DNA of 44,693 nt from Catenulispora rubra (GCF_015356825.1 NZ_JAACYW010000069.1:1-44693), one strand, 5' to 3'; positions 23,576-32,635 are shown, counted from the first letter of the stretch. The notes: generated by a model not told the origin, from the letters alone. Program-made: numbers and translations.

Positions 23576-24753
23576 ACCGGCTGTCCAGTCCTGCCTGGTC
23601 GACCGAGGAACGCAGGGCCCTGAGGGCGACCGTCCGCAGGTTCACGGAGCAGGAGGTACTGCCGAACCTTGACGGCTGGGAGCGTGCCGGTGAGCTGCCG
23701 CGCGAGCTGTCCAAGAAGGCCGGTGCGCTGGGCCTGCTCGGCGTCGCACATCCGGTCGAGGTCGGTGGCGGAGGCGGCGACCTGATCGACGCCATCACCG
23801 TCAACGAGGAGATGCACTACGCCGGAGGCTCCAGCGGCTTGTTCGCATCCTTGTTCACCTGCGGCATATCCACGCCACATCTGATCGCCGCCAATGACCG
23901 CGAGCAGATCGAGCGGTGGGTAAGGCCGACGCTGGCCGGAGAGCTGATCGGGGCGCTGGCCGTCACCGAACCCAGTGGCGGCAGCGACGTGGCGCGCATC
24001 CAGACCACGGCTCGCCGCGACGGCGACCATTTCGTCGTCAACGGTGCGAAGACCTTCATCACGTCCGGCGTTCGCGCCGACTACGTGGTCGCCGCCGTGC
24101 GCACCGGTGGTCCTGGAGCCGACGGGATCTCCTTGCTGGTCATCGAGAAAGGTACGCCGGGCTTCACCGTCAGCCGTCGGCTGGAGAAGCTGGGATGGCT
24201 GTGTTCTGATACGGCCGAACTGGCGTTCCAGGACGCGCACGTCCCGGCCGAGAACCTGGTCGGCGCCGAGAACAGCGGCTTCGTCCAGCTCGCCGAGCAC
24301 TTCCTGTCCGAACGCGTCGCGCTCGCCGCGCAGGCCTACTCGCACGCGCAGCGCTGCCTGGACCTGGTCGTGGACTGGACGCGGAACCGCGAGACGTTCG
24401 GCAAGCCGCTGATCGACCGGCAACTCGTCCAGAACACCCTCACCGAAATGGCCCGGAAGATCGACGTGTCGCGGACCTATACCCATGCCCTGATCGATCG
24501 CTCCATCGCCGGGGCGGGTGATGGGCAAGCACAGCCGGATCTCATTGCAGAGGTCTGTTTCGCCAAGAACACCGCGGTCGAGACCGCCGAATGGGTCGCG
24601 ACGCAAGCTCTGCAACTGTTCGGAGGCCTCGGCTACATGCGTGAATCAGAGGTCGAACGCCACTACCGCGACGTCCGGATCCTGGGCATCGGCGGCGGAG
24701 CGACCGAGGTGATGAACGGCCTGGCGGCCCGCGTGCTGGGCTTCCGCTCGTGA
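23572..24753 (+). CDS. Acyl-CoA dehydrogenase, isovaleryl/citronellyl-CoA type
   Basis: The 393-residue flavoenzyme introduces an alpha,beta double bond into an acyl-CoA and passes electrons to ETF. It shows 'LAVTEPSGGSDVARIQTTAR', 'DHFVVNGAKTFITSGVRADY', 'FQDAHVPAENLVGAENSGF', 'RNRETFGKPLIDRQLVQNTL', 'LQLFGGLGYMRESEVERHYR' and 'DVRILGIGGGATEVM'. The Glu in 'FLSERVALAAQA' lies where isovaleryl-CoA dehydrogenase has its catalytic base, which fits branched substrates. The start is GTG at 23572, overlapping the AtuA stop. The product would be the substrate of the carboxylase encoded next. Length is normal. Confidence 0.93.
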   Translation: MNRLSSPAWSTEERRALRATVRRFTEQEVLPNLDGWERAGELPRELSKKAGALGLLGVAHPVEVGGGGGDLIDAITVNEEMHYAGGSSGLFASLFTCGISTPHLIAANDREQIERWVRPTLAGELIGALAVTEPSGGSDVARIQTTARRDGDHFVVNGAKTFITSGVRADYVVAAVRTGGPGADGISLLVIEKGTPGFTVSRRLEKLGWLCSDTAELAFQDAHVPAENLVGAENSGFVQLAEHFLSERVALAAQAYSHAQRCLDLVVDWTRNRETFGKPLIDRQLVQNTLTEMARKIDVSRTYTHALIDRSIAGAGDGQAQPDLIAEVCFAKNTAVETAEWVATQALQLFGGLGYMRESEVERHYRDVRILGIGGGATEVMNGLAARVLGFRS

Positions 24754-26348
24754 CCGCGCTGCGCACGGCGCTGGACGCCGCCTCCGCCGAGCACCTGGCG
24801 AACACCGAGGCGATGCGCGCCAAGCTCGCCGAGATCGAGACCGAGCATGCCAAAGCCCTGATCGGCGGCGGCGAGAAGTACGTCGCCCGGCACCACGAGC
24901 GCGGCAAGCTGCTCGCCCGCGAGCGCGTCGAGCTGCTGCTCGACCCGGACTCGCCGTTCCTGGAACTGTGCCCGCTGGCCGGCTGGGGCAGCGAGTTCAC
25001 GGTCGGCGCGGCGCTGGTCACCGGCATCGGCGTGGTGTCCGGCGTGGAGTGCCTGATCGTCGCCAACGACCCGACCGTGCGCGGCGGCGCGACCAACCCC
25101 TGGACGCTGCGCAAGTCGTTCCGGGCGCACGAGGTCGCCGAGCAGAACCGGCTGCCGGTCATCGCGCTGGTCGAGTCCGGGGGCGCGGATCTGCCGACGC
25201 AGAAAGAGGTCTTCATCCCCGGCGGCCGCACCTTCCGCGACATCACGCGCGCCTCGGCGGCCGGGATCCCGACGATCGCCATCGTGTTCGGCAACTCCAC
25301 GGCCGGCGGCGCGTACATCCCGGGCATGTCCGACCACGTGGTGATGATCAAGGAGCGGTCCAAGGTCTTCCTCGGCGGCCCGCCGCTGGTGAAGATGGCC
25401 ACCGGCGAGGAGTCCGACGACGAGTCCCTCGGCGGCGCGGAGATGCACGCGCGGACCTCGGGCCTGGCCGACTACCTGGCGGCCGACGAGCACGACGCGA
25501 TCCGGATCGGACGGCGGATCGTCAGCAGGCTGAATTGGCGTAAGCAGGGTCCTGAGCCGCGTTCGACGGTGCTCCCGCCGCTGTTCCCGGAGGAGGAACT
25601 GCTCGGGATCGTGCCGCCGGACCTGAAGACGCCGTTCGATCCGCGCGAGGTGATCGCCCGGGTCGTCGACGCCTCGGACTTCGACGAGTTCAAGCCGCTC
25701 TACGGCTCATCGCTGGCCACCGGTTGGGCGGAGATCCACGGCTATCCGGTCGGCATCCTGGCGAACACGCGCGGCGTGCTGTTCAGCGAGGAAGCGCAGA
25801 AGGCCACGCAGTTCATCCAGCTGGCGAACCGGTACGACACCCCGCTGCTGTTCCTGCACAACACCACCGGCTACATGGTTGGCAAGGAGTATGAGCAGAA
25901 GGGGATCATCAAGCACGGCGCACAGATGATCAACGCGGTGTCGAACTCGACGGTGCCGCACATCTCGATCCTGATGGGCGCCTCCTACGGCGCCGGGCAC
26001 TACGGGATGTGCGGCCGGGCCTACGATCCGCGCTTCCTGTTCGCCTGGCCGAGCGCCAAGTCGGCGGTGATGGGGCCGGCGCAGCTCGCGGGCGTCATCT
26101 CGCTGGTGACGCGGGGTTCGGCGGCGGCGAAGGGGCAGCCGTTCGACGAGACCGCCGACGCGCAGATGCGGGAGCTGGTCGAGGCGCAGATCGAGGCCGA
26201 GTCGCTGCCGTTGTTCCTGTCCGGGCGGGTGTACGACGACGGGGTCGTCGATCCGCGCGACACCCGGACGATCGTCGGGTTCTGTCTGTCCGCGATCGCC
26301 AACGCCCCGGTTCAGGGCACTGAGAAGTTCGGCGTGTTCCGTCTTTAG
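24750..26348 (+). CDS. Acyl-CoA carboxylase beta subunit (carboxyltransferase)
   Basis: The 532-residue subunit transfers carboxyl groups from biotin to an acyl-CoA. It has the two crotonase-like halves of this family: N-terminal 'RHHERGKLLARERVELLLDP', 'NDPTVRGGATNPWTLRKSFR', 'FGNSTAGGAYIPGMSDHVVM'; C-terminal 'FLHNTTGYMVGKEYEQKGII', 'ILMGASYGAGHYGMCGRAYD' and 'FAWPSAKSAVMGPAQLAGVI'. The pattern is closer to methylcrotonyl/geranyl-CoA carboxylases (LiuB/AtuC) than to propionyl-CoA carboxylase. The start is GTG at 24750, overlapping the dehydrogenase stop by four bases. It should pair with the biotin subunit 21 bases downstream. Substrate choice between 3-methylcrotonyl-CoA and a longer terpenoid acyl-CoA is not decidable by reading. 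Confidence 0.93.
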   Translation: MTALRTALDAASAEHLANTEAMRAKLAEIETEHAKALIGGGEKYVARHHERGKLLARERVELLLDPDSPFLELCPLAGWGSEFTVGAALVTGIGVVSGVECLIVANDPTVRGGATNPWTLRKSFRAHEVAEQNRLPVIALVESGGADLPTQKEVFIPGGRTFRDITRASAAGIPTIAIVFGNSTAGGAYIPGMSDHVVMIKERSKVFLGGPPLVKMATGEESDDESLGGAEMHARTSGLADYLAADEHDAIRIGRRIVSRLNWRKQGPEPRSTVLPPLFPEEELLGIVPPDLKTPFDPREVIARVVDASDFDEFKPLYGSSLATGWAEIHGYPVGILANTRGVLFSEEAQKATQFIQLANRYDTPLLFLHNTTGYMVGKEYEQKGIIKHGAQMINAVSNSTVPHISILMGASYGAGHYGMCGRAYDPRFLFAWPSAKSAVMGPAQLAGVISLVTRGSAAAKGQPFDETADAQMRELVEAQIEAESLPLFLSGRVYDDGVVDPRDTRTIVGFCLSAIANAPVQGTEKFGVFRL

Positions 26349-26369
26349 AAGGGCTGGGAGGACTCTGTT

Positions 26370-28523
26370 ATGGCTGACTTCACGACGGCCGAAGTCAAGA
26401 CGGCTGACTTCACGGTCGGCTTCACGACGGGACCGCTGAACACCGTCCTGGTCGCGAACCGCGGCGAGATCGCGCGCCGGGTGTTCGCGACGTGCCGGCG
26501 CCTCGGCTACGGGACGGTCGCGGTGTTCTCTGACGCCGACTCAGATGCTTTGCATGTACGGGAGGCCGACGTCGCAGTCCGGCTGCCCGGCAACACGTCC
26601 GCCGAGACGTATCTGCGTTCTGATCTGCTGATCGCGGCGGCGCTGGCCGCCGGGGCCGACGCGGTGCACCCGGGGTATGGGTTCCTGTCCGAGAAGGAGG
26701 ACTTCGCGCAGGCGGTGGTCGACGCGGGGCTGCGTTGGCTCGGGCCGCCGCCGTCAGCGATCGCCGCGATGGGGTCGAAGGTCGCGGCGAAGAAGATGAT
26801 GGCCGCTGCCGGGGTTCCGGTGCTGCGGGAGCTGAGTGCGGACGAGGTCGGCGAGGCTGACCTCCCGGTGCTGATCAAGGCCTCGGCCGGTGGCGGCGGG
26901 CGCGGGATGCGCGTGGTGCGCAGCCTCGCCGAGCTGCCGGGGCAGTGGGAGGCGGCGCAGGCGGAGGCGGCTTCGGCGTTCGGCGACGGGACGGTGTTCT
27001 GCGAGCAGTACATCGAGACCGGGCGGCACATCGAGGTGCAGGTGCTGGCCGACGCGCACGGCACGGTGTGGGCCGTGGGGGAGCGGGAGTGCTCGATCCA
27101 GCGGCGGCATCAGAAGGTGGTGGAGGAGGCGCCTTCGCCGTTCGTGCAGGCGCATCCGGAGCTGCGGGAGAAGCTGTTCGGTGCGGCTCGGGACGCGGCT
27201 GCTGTGATCGGGTACGTCGGCGCGGGGACCGTGGAGTTCCTGGTGGCGCCGGACGGGTCCTTCGCGTTTCTGGAGATGAACACGCGGCTGCAGGTCGAGC
27301 ATCCGGTGACGGAGCTGACGACGGGTCTTGACCTGGTCGCTTGGCAGCTGCGGATCGCGGCGGGGGAGGCGTTGCCCGCGTCGGGGGAGCCCGGCGCGGC
27401 GGACAAGTCGGGCGTACCTGGCGGGCCGAGCGAGCCGGGCAAGCCTGGCGGGCCTGGCAGGCTCGGCGAGCCGACGGTGCGGGGGTCGGCGATCGAGGTG
27501 CGGTTGTATGCCGAGGACCCGGCGAAGGATTGGCAGCCGGCGTCGGGGACGTTGCACCGGTTCGCGGTGCCGGGGGTCTCGTGCGAGTTCGAGGTCGTGG
27601 ACACCGCCACGCGCACGGAACCGTTGCTGCGCTTGGATTCCGGCGTCGAGTCGGGGTCGGTCGTGGGGGTGTACTACGACCCGATGCTGGCGAAGGTGAT
27701 CGCTTGGGCGCCGCGGCGTGCCGAGGCGGCACGCGTGTTGGCTTCGGCGCTCGCGGGATCGGAGATCCATGGTGTCGTGACCAACCGGGATCTGTTGGTC
27801 AATGTGCTGCGACACCCGGCTTTCCTCGCTGGTGACACGGATACGGCGTTCTTCTCGACCTATGGGCTGGACGTGCTGGCCGCGCCTTTGGCGTCGCCGG
27901 AGACCGAGCGGGTTTCGGCGCTTGCCGGGGCGCTGGCGGTGGCGGCGGGGCATCGGGCTGAGGCGCCGGTGCTCGGCGGGTTGCCGAGCGGGTGGCGGAA
28001 CGTGCCGTCGCAGGCTCAGCGGCGGGTGCTTGCCGCGGGATCGTCCGAGTACGAGGTGCGGTATCGCTTCGGGCGCGACGGTTTGCTCGCCGAGGGGTAC
28101 GACGGAGTCGGGTTGGTGTCGGCCACGCCTGCCGAGGTGGTGCTCGACATCAGGGGTTTGCGACGTGCCTTTCGCGTCGGCCGGCACGGCGGGGCGGTGG
28201 TCGTGGACTCGCCACTGGGGTCGGTGACGTTCACGCTGGTCCCGACGTTCACTGATCCGGCGGACACGGTTGCGGCTGGTTCGCTGCTGGCGCCGATGCC
28301 GGGTTCGGTGGTGCGGCTTGGCGTGGCGGGCGTCGGTGATGTGGTCGAGGCGGGTCAGCCGATCCTGTGGCTGGAGGCGATGAAGATGGAGCACCAGGTG
28401 TCCGCGCCGGTCGCGGGGGTGTTGAGTGCGCTGCCGGTTTCGGTCGGCAGTCAGGTGGATGTCGGGACCGTGTTGGCGGTCGTGGAAGTCGTGGCAGTCG
28501 TCGAGGAGGCCGGGGCAGCATGA
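26370..28523 (+). CDS. Acyl-CoA carboxylase alpha subunit (biotin carboxylase and biotin carrier)
   Basis: The 717-residue subunit carboxylates its own biotin with ATP and bicarbonate. Residues ~24-475 are biotin carboxylase: 'VLVANRGEIARRVFATCRRL', 'HPGYGFLSEKEDFAQAVV', 'IKASAGGGGRGMRVV', 'ECSIQRRHQKVVEEAPSPFV', 'FLEMNTRLQVEHPVTELTTG'. A linker domain leads to the C-terminal biotinyl domain with 'LEAMKMEHQVSAPVAG'; Lys672 is the biotin site. Unusually, residues ~336-372 hold a collagen-like Gly/Pro-rich insert ('GVPGGPSEPGKPGGPGRLGE') between 'AAGEALP' and 'SAIEVRLYAEDP', about 25-30 residues longer than normal. The N-terminus also has a ~20-residue 'ADFTTAEVKTADFTVGFTT' extension. ATG at 26370 has GGGAGGA upstream. 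Confidence 0.94.
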   Translation: MADFTTAEVKTADFTVGFTTGPLNTVLVANRGEIARRVFATCRRLGYGTVAVFSDADSDALHVREADVAVRLPGNTSAETYLRSDLLIAAALAAGADAVHPGYGFLSEKEDFAQAVVDAGLRWLGPPPSAIAAMGSKVAAKKMMAAAGVPVLRELSADEVGEADLPVLIKASAGGGGRGMRVVRSLAELPGQWEAAQAEAASAFGDGTVFCEQYIETGRHIEVQVLADAHGTVWAVGERECSIQRRHQKVVEEAPSPFVQAHPELREKLFGAARDAAAVIGYVGAGTVEFLVAPDGSFAFLEMNTRLQVEHPVTELTTGLDLVAWQLRIAAGEALPASGEPGAADKSGVPGGPSEPGKPGGPGRLGEPTVRGSAIEVRLYAEDPAKDWQPASGTLHRFAVPGVSCEFEVVDTATRTEPLLRLDSGVESGSVVGVYYDPMLAKVIAWAPRRAEAARVLASALAGSEIHGVVTNRDLLVNVLRHPAFLAGDTDTAFFSTYGLDVLAAPLASPETERVSALAGALAVAAGHRAEAPVLGGLPSGWRNVPSQAQRRVLAAGSSEYEVRYRFGRDGLLAEGYDGVGLVSATPAEVVLDIRGLRRAFRVGRHGGAVVVDSPLGSVTFTLVPTFTDPADTVAAGSLLAPMPGSVVRLGVAGVGDVVEAGQPILWLEAMKMEHQVSAPVAGVLSALPVSVGSQVDVGTVLAVVEVVAVVEEAGAA

Positions 28524-29296
28524 CCGAGACTTTGGTGCGGTACGCGGCCGAGGGCGGCGTGGCGACGTTGACGCTCGATTCGCCGGCGAATCGCAATGCG
28601 CTGTCGTCGGGTTTGGTGGCGCAGTTGCACGCCGGTTTGCGGGAGGCGGCGGCCGATCCGCGTGTGCGGGTGGTCGTGTTGGGACATACCGGCAATACCT
28701 TCTGCGCTGGGGCTGACCTGTCGGAGGCGACGTCGGAGCCGGTGGATCCCGAGGGTCCGGTGGCCGGACGCGCGCGGGCGCTCGCGGCGCTGCTGCGTGC
28801 GCTGGTGGAGTTGCCGAAGCCGGTGGTCGCGGCCGTGGACGGTCATGTGCGGGCCGGCGGGATGGGCCTGGTCGCGGCCTGCGACCTGGCGGTGGCCGGG
28901 CCCGCGGCGAGCTTCGCGCTGACTGAGGCGCGGCTCGGGGTGGCGCCGTCGATCATCTCACTGACGGTGCTGCCGAGGCTCACGTCGCGGGCCGCCTCGC
29001 GTTACTTCCTGACCGGCGAGAAGTTCGACGCGGCGCGCGCCGAGGCGCTGGGCCTGATCACGCTGGCGGCCGACGACGTGCCCGCGGCGGTCGCGGAGCT
29101 GGTCGCGGCCCTGCGCCAGGGCTCGCCGCAGGGGCTGGCCGAGTCGAAGAAGCTGGTGACGGCCTCAGTCCTGGCCGCGTTCGACGCGGATGCGGACACG
29201 CTCGCCACGGCGTCGGCGCGGCTGTTCGCCTCGGAGGAGGCGCGGGAGGGGATGACCGCGTTCTTGCAGCGGCGGGCTCCGAGATGGGCAGAATAG
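28520..29296 (+). CDS. Enoyl-CoA hydratase/isomerase family protein
   Basis: The 258-residue crotonase-fold protein is read from ATG at 28520, which overlaps the carboxylase stop (ATGA); the frame is open further upstream but that is the shadow of the biotin domain. Motifs are 'GNTFCAGADLSEA' (oxyanion hole), 'KPVVAAVDGHVRAGGMGLVA', 'ACDLAVAGPAASFALTEARL' and 'GVAPSIISLTVLPRLTSRAA'. The Glu in 'TEARLG' matches one hydratase catalytic position; the second position is not Glu in the usual place, so the exact activity (hydration, as in LiuC/AtuE, or another crotonase reaction) is uncertain. It is the last enzyme of the coupled operon and would hydrate the carboxylated enoyl-CoA. Confidence 0.9.
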   Translation: MTETLVRYAAEGGVATLTLDSPANRNALSSGLVAQLHAGLREAAADPRVRVVVLGHTGNTFCAGADLSEATSEPVDPEGPVAGRARALAALLRALVELPKPVVAAVDGHVRAGGMGLVAACDLAVAGPAASFALTEARLGVAPSIISLTVLPRLTSRAASRYFLTGEKFDAARAEALGLITLAADDVPAAVAELVAALRQGSPQGLAESKKLVTASVLAAFDADADTLATASARLFASEEAREGMTAFLQRRAPRWAE

Positions 29297-29368
29297 CGGT
29301 TCACCGGCTACCAGCTGCTCTACCACCCGCTTTACCACCCGCTCGACCGAACAGGCGGACCACCACCG

Positions 29369-29968
29369 ATGCGCGAACCTCAGCAGGACCGAAGCCGGGC
29401 CACCCGCCGCCGCTTGCTGGAGGCGTGCGTGGAGTGCCTGGCGGACACGGGGTGGAGCGCGACGACCGTGGCGGTGGTCGCCGAGCACGCGGGCGTTTCG
29501 CGGGGCGCGGCCCAGCACCACTTCCCGACCCGCGAGGACCTGATCACCGCCGCGCTGGAGCACATGTTCGACGAGCGCATCGAGTCGGCGCGTGCCGAGC
29601 TCAGCGCGCCCGGGAGCGTCGTCACGACCGAGGCGGTCGTCTCGCGCCTGGTCGAGCACTTCACCGGCACGCTGTTCAAGGCCGCGTTGCAGGTGTGGAC
29701 GGCAGCGGCCGCCGACGAGGCGCTGCGTGCGCGTGTGGTGCCGCTGGAGCAGAAGTTCGGGCGCGTCGCGTACCGCATGGCCATCGAGGCGTTGGGGGTC
29801 ATCGATGAGGACGAGACCGTCCATCGTCTGGTGCAGGCCACGCTCGACCTGGCGCGCGGCCTGGGGCTCGCCGACGTGCTGACGGACGACTCCGCGCGGC
29901 GCGGCGAGGTGGTGCGGGCTTGGTCGGCGCACCTGGACGCGGTGCTGCGCGAGCGCGCGGCGGCGTGA
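29369..29968 (+). CDS. TetR-family transcriptional regulator
   Basis: The 199-residue product has an N-terminal TetR HTH: 'RATRRRLLEACVECLADTGW' followed by 'TVAVVAEHAGVSRGAAQHHF' and 'PTREDLITAALEHMFDERI'. The C-terminal ~130 residues are a helical ligand-binding domain without recognisable specificity. It starts 72 bases after the hydratase gene in the same direction; the gap contains two copies of TACCACCCGCT. It is probably the local repressor of the catabolic operon, responding to a pathway acyl-CoA, as is common for TetR proteins next to such genes. ATG at 29369. Confidence 0.92.
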   Translation: MREPQQDRSRATRRRLLEACVECLADTGWSATTVAVVAEHAGVSRGAAQHHFPTREDLITAALEHMFDERIESARAELSAPGSVVTTEAVVSRLVEHFTGTLFKAALQVWTAAAADEALRARVVPLEQKFGRVAYRMAIEALGVIDEDETVHRLVQATLDLARGLGLADVLTDDSARRGEVVRAWSAHLDAVLRERAAA

Positions 29969-30067
29969 CGCCGGCTCGCTGTACGAGCGTGGCAATCATG
30001 TCCCTGACCTGCGGTGTATGCTCCCTTGGCTGACCCGCGGAGGGTCGGTCAGGGAGAGGAACCGGGG

Positions 30068-31429
30068 ATGGACACCGAGATAGGACCCGACGCGAGCGAC
30101 TCGTCACGCTCCGCCGAGCCCGCCGCTGCTGACGGCGCGCAGTTCGCACCGGTCGAGCCGACGTCGCCGCCGCCGACAGTGTCCGCGCCGGTGTCCCCGC
30201 CGATGCCGACCGCCCCGTCTCCGGCGCCGGCGAACACTCCGCAGCCGATGTCCCCGCCGCCCGCGCTGCCGCCTTACCCGGCACAGCCGTGGCCCGCGCC
30301 GCCCTACGGCCAGCAGCCGCCGAACCCCTACGGCTACCCGCCCTACGGCTATGGCTACGGCTACCCCTACGGCCAACCGCAGCGGCCGACCGGCACCAAC
30401 GGCCTCGCGATCGCCTCCTTCGTCCTCGGCATCTGCGGATTCTTCGTCGTCACCCCGATCATCGGCCTGATCTTCGGCATCGTCTCGCTCGCGGCGGTCC
30501 GCCGCACTGGCCAGAAGGGCAAACGCCTGGCGATCAGCGGCATCGTCCTGTCGAGCTTGTGGATCGCCGCCCTCGGCACGCTCTTCACCGTCGCCGCCAT
30601 CAACACGCCGGACCCCGCGCAGCGGAGCGCCGACGGCACCGTCGTCAGCCCGGGCACGGTCTCGGTGTTCGGGCTGCACCCGAAGGACTGCTTCACCCTG
30701 CCGCCGGGTGCGATCGGCTCCACCAACAACAGCGCCCGGACCCTCACCGTCGTCCCCTGCACCACGGCGCACGACAGCGAGGCGTTCGGCTCGTTCTCCG
30801 CCGCCGAGAGCACCTTCCCCGGCGTGGACGGCATGCGCGACGAGAGCTCGTCGCAGTGCGCACGGCAGCTCACCTCGTTCGTTCCGGACCCGGTGACACT
30901 GCCGGCCGGCACCCGCCTGCAGTTCATCTACCCGAACCAGCAGGCCTGGGACGCCGGTGAACGCCGCGTGACGTGCTTCCTGCAGTTCAGCAGGGCCACG
31001 ATGACGCACTCGGTCTACCGCGACCCCTCGACCTACAACGCCGACCAGCTCCGCTTCCTCAACGCCGTCAGCCCACTGTCGACGGCCATCGGCCGACTGG
31101 TCGCGACGCCGGACTCGGCCGACATCTCGGTCTTCCAGCAGCGCGCGAACGACATAGCGTCCGCCACCCAGAGCGAGGTGTCGGCACTGTCGGGCACGCC
31201 GTGGCCGGCCTCCGTGCAGCCGGCGATGGACGCCCTCATCGCCAACCACACCAAGGCTGCCGCGGTCTGGGAGCAGGTCGCGGGCGCCACGGACGTCACG
31301 TCGTTCAACGGCCAGGCCCGCAAAGCCGAAGCCGCCTTCGACGCCGACGACATGATCGCGGTCCGGACGGCGCTCGGTCTGGCGACGCCTTCCGGCGCGG
31401 GCGGCGGGACCGGGACGGCGTCAGCCTGA
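30068..31429 (+). CDS. Membrane protein with DUF4190 and septum-formation-type domains
   Basis: The 453-residue protein begins with a ~110-residue low-complexity Pro/Ser/Ala region that ends in a Pro-Tyr-Gly run ('YGYPPYGYGYGYPYGQPQ'). Two membrane helices follow in a DUF4190 unit: 'NGLAIASFVLGICGFFVVTP', then 'GIVSLAAVRRTGQKGKRLAI' and 'SGIVLSSLWIAALGTLF'. The outside part resembles the Septum_form domain with paired Cys: 'LHPKDCFTLPPG', 'VVPCTTAHDSEAFGSFSA', 'SSQCARQLTSFVPD', 'RRVTCFLQFS'. The C-terminal ~100 residues are helical. ATG at 30068 has GGGAGAGGA upstream and TATGCT at ~30017 is a possible -10. Function is unknown; the domain name reflects a mycobacterial septum link. Confidence 0.85.
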   Translation: MDTEIGPDASDSSRSAEPAAADGAQFAPVEPTSPPPTVSAPVSPPMPTAPSPAPANTPQPMSPPPALPPYPAQPWPAPPYGQQPPNPYGYPPYGYGYGYPYGQPQRPTGTNGLAIASFVLGICGFFVVTPIIGLIFGIVSLAAVRRTGQKGKRLAISGIVLSSLWIAALGTLFTVAAINTPDPAQRSADGTVVSPGTVSVFGLHPKDCFTLPPGAIGSTNNSARTLTVVPCTTAHDSEAFGSFSAAESTFPGVDGMRDESSSQCARQLTSFVPDPVTLPAGTRLQFIYPNQQAWDAGERRVTCFLQFSRATMTHSVYRDPSTYNADQLRFLNAVSPLSTAIGRLVATPDSADISVFQQRANDIASATQSEVSALSGTPWPASVQPAMDALIANHTKAAAVWEQVAGATDVTSFNGQARKAEAAFDADDMIAVRTALGLATPSGAGGGTGTASA

Positions 31430-31449
31430 TCGGGGATCAGGAAAGCCGC

Positions 31450-32511
31450 CTAAAGCGACCCCGACCCCGGCTTCCCCTCAGCCTCAACCTCCGCCCCACA
31501 AGACCCCCGCACCACCAACCGCGTAGCCACCTGCAAAGGCGCACTGGCCGACCCGTCGTCCGCGTCCAACGCGTCCACCAGCGCCTCGACCGCCCCCGCG
31601 CCGAGCGCTACGCGGTCCTGCGCGACCGTCGTCAGCGTCGGCCGCACCAGCGCCGCGGCCTCGATGTCGTCGAATCCGACCACCGCCATGTCCTGCGGGA
31701 CCCGCAGGCCGGCGTCGGCCAGGGCGTGCAGTGCGCCGATCGCCATCTCGTCGCCGGCGGCGAAGATCGCCGTGGGCGGCTCGGGTAGCTCGATCAGGCG
31801 GCGCGCCGCCTCGTACCCGCTGGCGAGGAAGAAGTCTCCGTCGACGACGTGCTGGGGGTCCGGCGTGAGGCCTAGCCGTGCCATTTCCGCCTGGTACCCC
31901 GCCAGCCGCTCGGTCGCGGGCATCAGGGTCAGCGGCCCGGTGATGGTGGCGATCGCGGTGTGGCCGAGGCTGTGCAGGTGGCGGACCGCGGTGGCCGCCC
32001 CGGCCCGGTTGTCCGAGGTGACGTACGTCGTGCGGTTGCGGTGCAGCGGCAGGTCGATGCCGACGCACGGCGTCCCGGCGTCCACCAGCGCCGTGATCGC
32101 CGGGTGCCCGGCGTCGACGCCCATCATGATCACGCCCGCGAGGCTGTGCTGCTGTGCCGCGCGCAGGTACAGCGTCACGTCGCCGGGGCTCGCCGCGCTG
32201 GCGGTGGACAGCACCATCAGGTGGTAACCCGACTCGGCGAGGGTCTGCTTGATCCCGACGAACAGGTCCAGCAGGAACGGATGCCTGCGGTCCTGGTTGG
32301 TGTAGCCGGTGTCCCAGATCAGCCCGATCATGTCCGAGCGCCGCCGCACCAGCGTGCGGGCCGGCTGGTTCGGCGAGTAGCCCAGCCGCTCGGCCATCTC
32401 CAGGATCCGCCGCCGGGTCTCCGGGCTCACCTCGGCACGGTCGTTCAGGGCGCGCGAGACCGTCGCGGGGGAGACGCCGCTGAGGCGTGCCAGCTCGCGG
32501 ATGTCCACCAT
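31450..32511 (-). CDS. LacI-family transcriptional repressor
   Basis: The 353-residue product starts with the LacI HTH: 'VDIRELARLSGVSPATVSRA' then 'LNDRAEVSPETRRRILEMAE' and hinge 'RLGYSPNQPARTLVRRRS'. The sensor domain shows 'MIGLIWDTGYTNQDRRHPFL', 'GVIMMGVDAGHP', 'TYVTSDNRAGAATAVRHLHS', 'AIFAAGDEMAIGALHALADA' and 'GFDDIEAAALVRPTLTTVAQ'. It lies immediately downstream of the GH27 alpha-galactosidase gene on the same strand, separated by that gene's terminator, and converges on the DUF4190 gene (20-base gap). Control of the alpha-galactosidase is inferred. A palindrome at 32568 may be its own operator. ATG at 32509-32511. Confidence 0.93.
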   Translation of the reverse strand: MVDIRELARLSGVSPATVSRALNDRAEVSPETRRRILEMAERLGYSPNQPARTLVRRRSDMIGLIWDTGYTNQDRRHPFLLDLFVGIKQTLAESGYHLMVLSTASAASPGDVTLYLRAAQQHSLAGVIMMGVDAGHPAITALVDAGTPCVGIDLPLHRNRTTYVTSDNRAGAATAVRHLHSLGHTAIATITGPLTLMPATERLAGYQAEMARLGLTPDPQHVVDGDFFLASGYEAARRLIELPEPPTAIFAAGDEMAIGALHALADAGLRVPQDMAVVGFDDIEAAALVRPTLTTVAQDRVALGAGAVEALVDALDADDGSASAPLQVATRLVVRGSCGAEVEAEGKPGSGSL

Positions 32512-32567
32512 GGAGTGTGACCCTAGCGGAAGACAGCTGGCTGCGATAGATCGTTAGGCGCGTCGGC

Positions 32568-32579
32568 GGAAACGTATCC
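32568..32579. promoter_or_regulatory. Candidate LacI-type operator before the second lacI gene
   Basis: GGAAACGTATCC is a 12-base near-palindrome (five of six pairs) with the central CG typical for LacI-family sites, 57 bases upstream of the start. A weaker candidate only. Confidence 0.35.
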
Positions 32580-32593
32580 GGGCAGAACAACTG

Positions 32594-32632
32594 CGGCGCG
32601 CCGCCGGGCAACCAGGACCCGGCGGCGCGCCG
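32594..32632 (-). terminator. Terminator of the GH27 gene
   Basis: A perfect 15 bp stem (32594-32608 with 32618-32632) with a 9-base loop starts 3 bases past the GH27 stop on the minus strand. Confidence 0.85.
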
Positions 32633-32635
32633 ATC

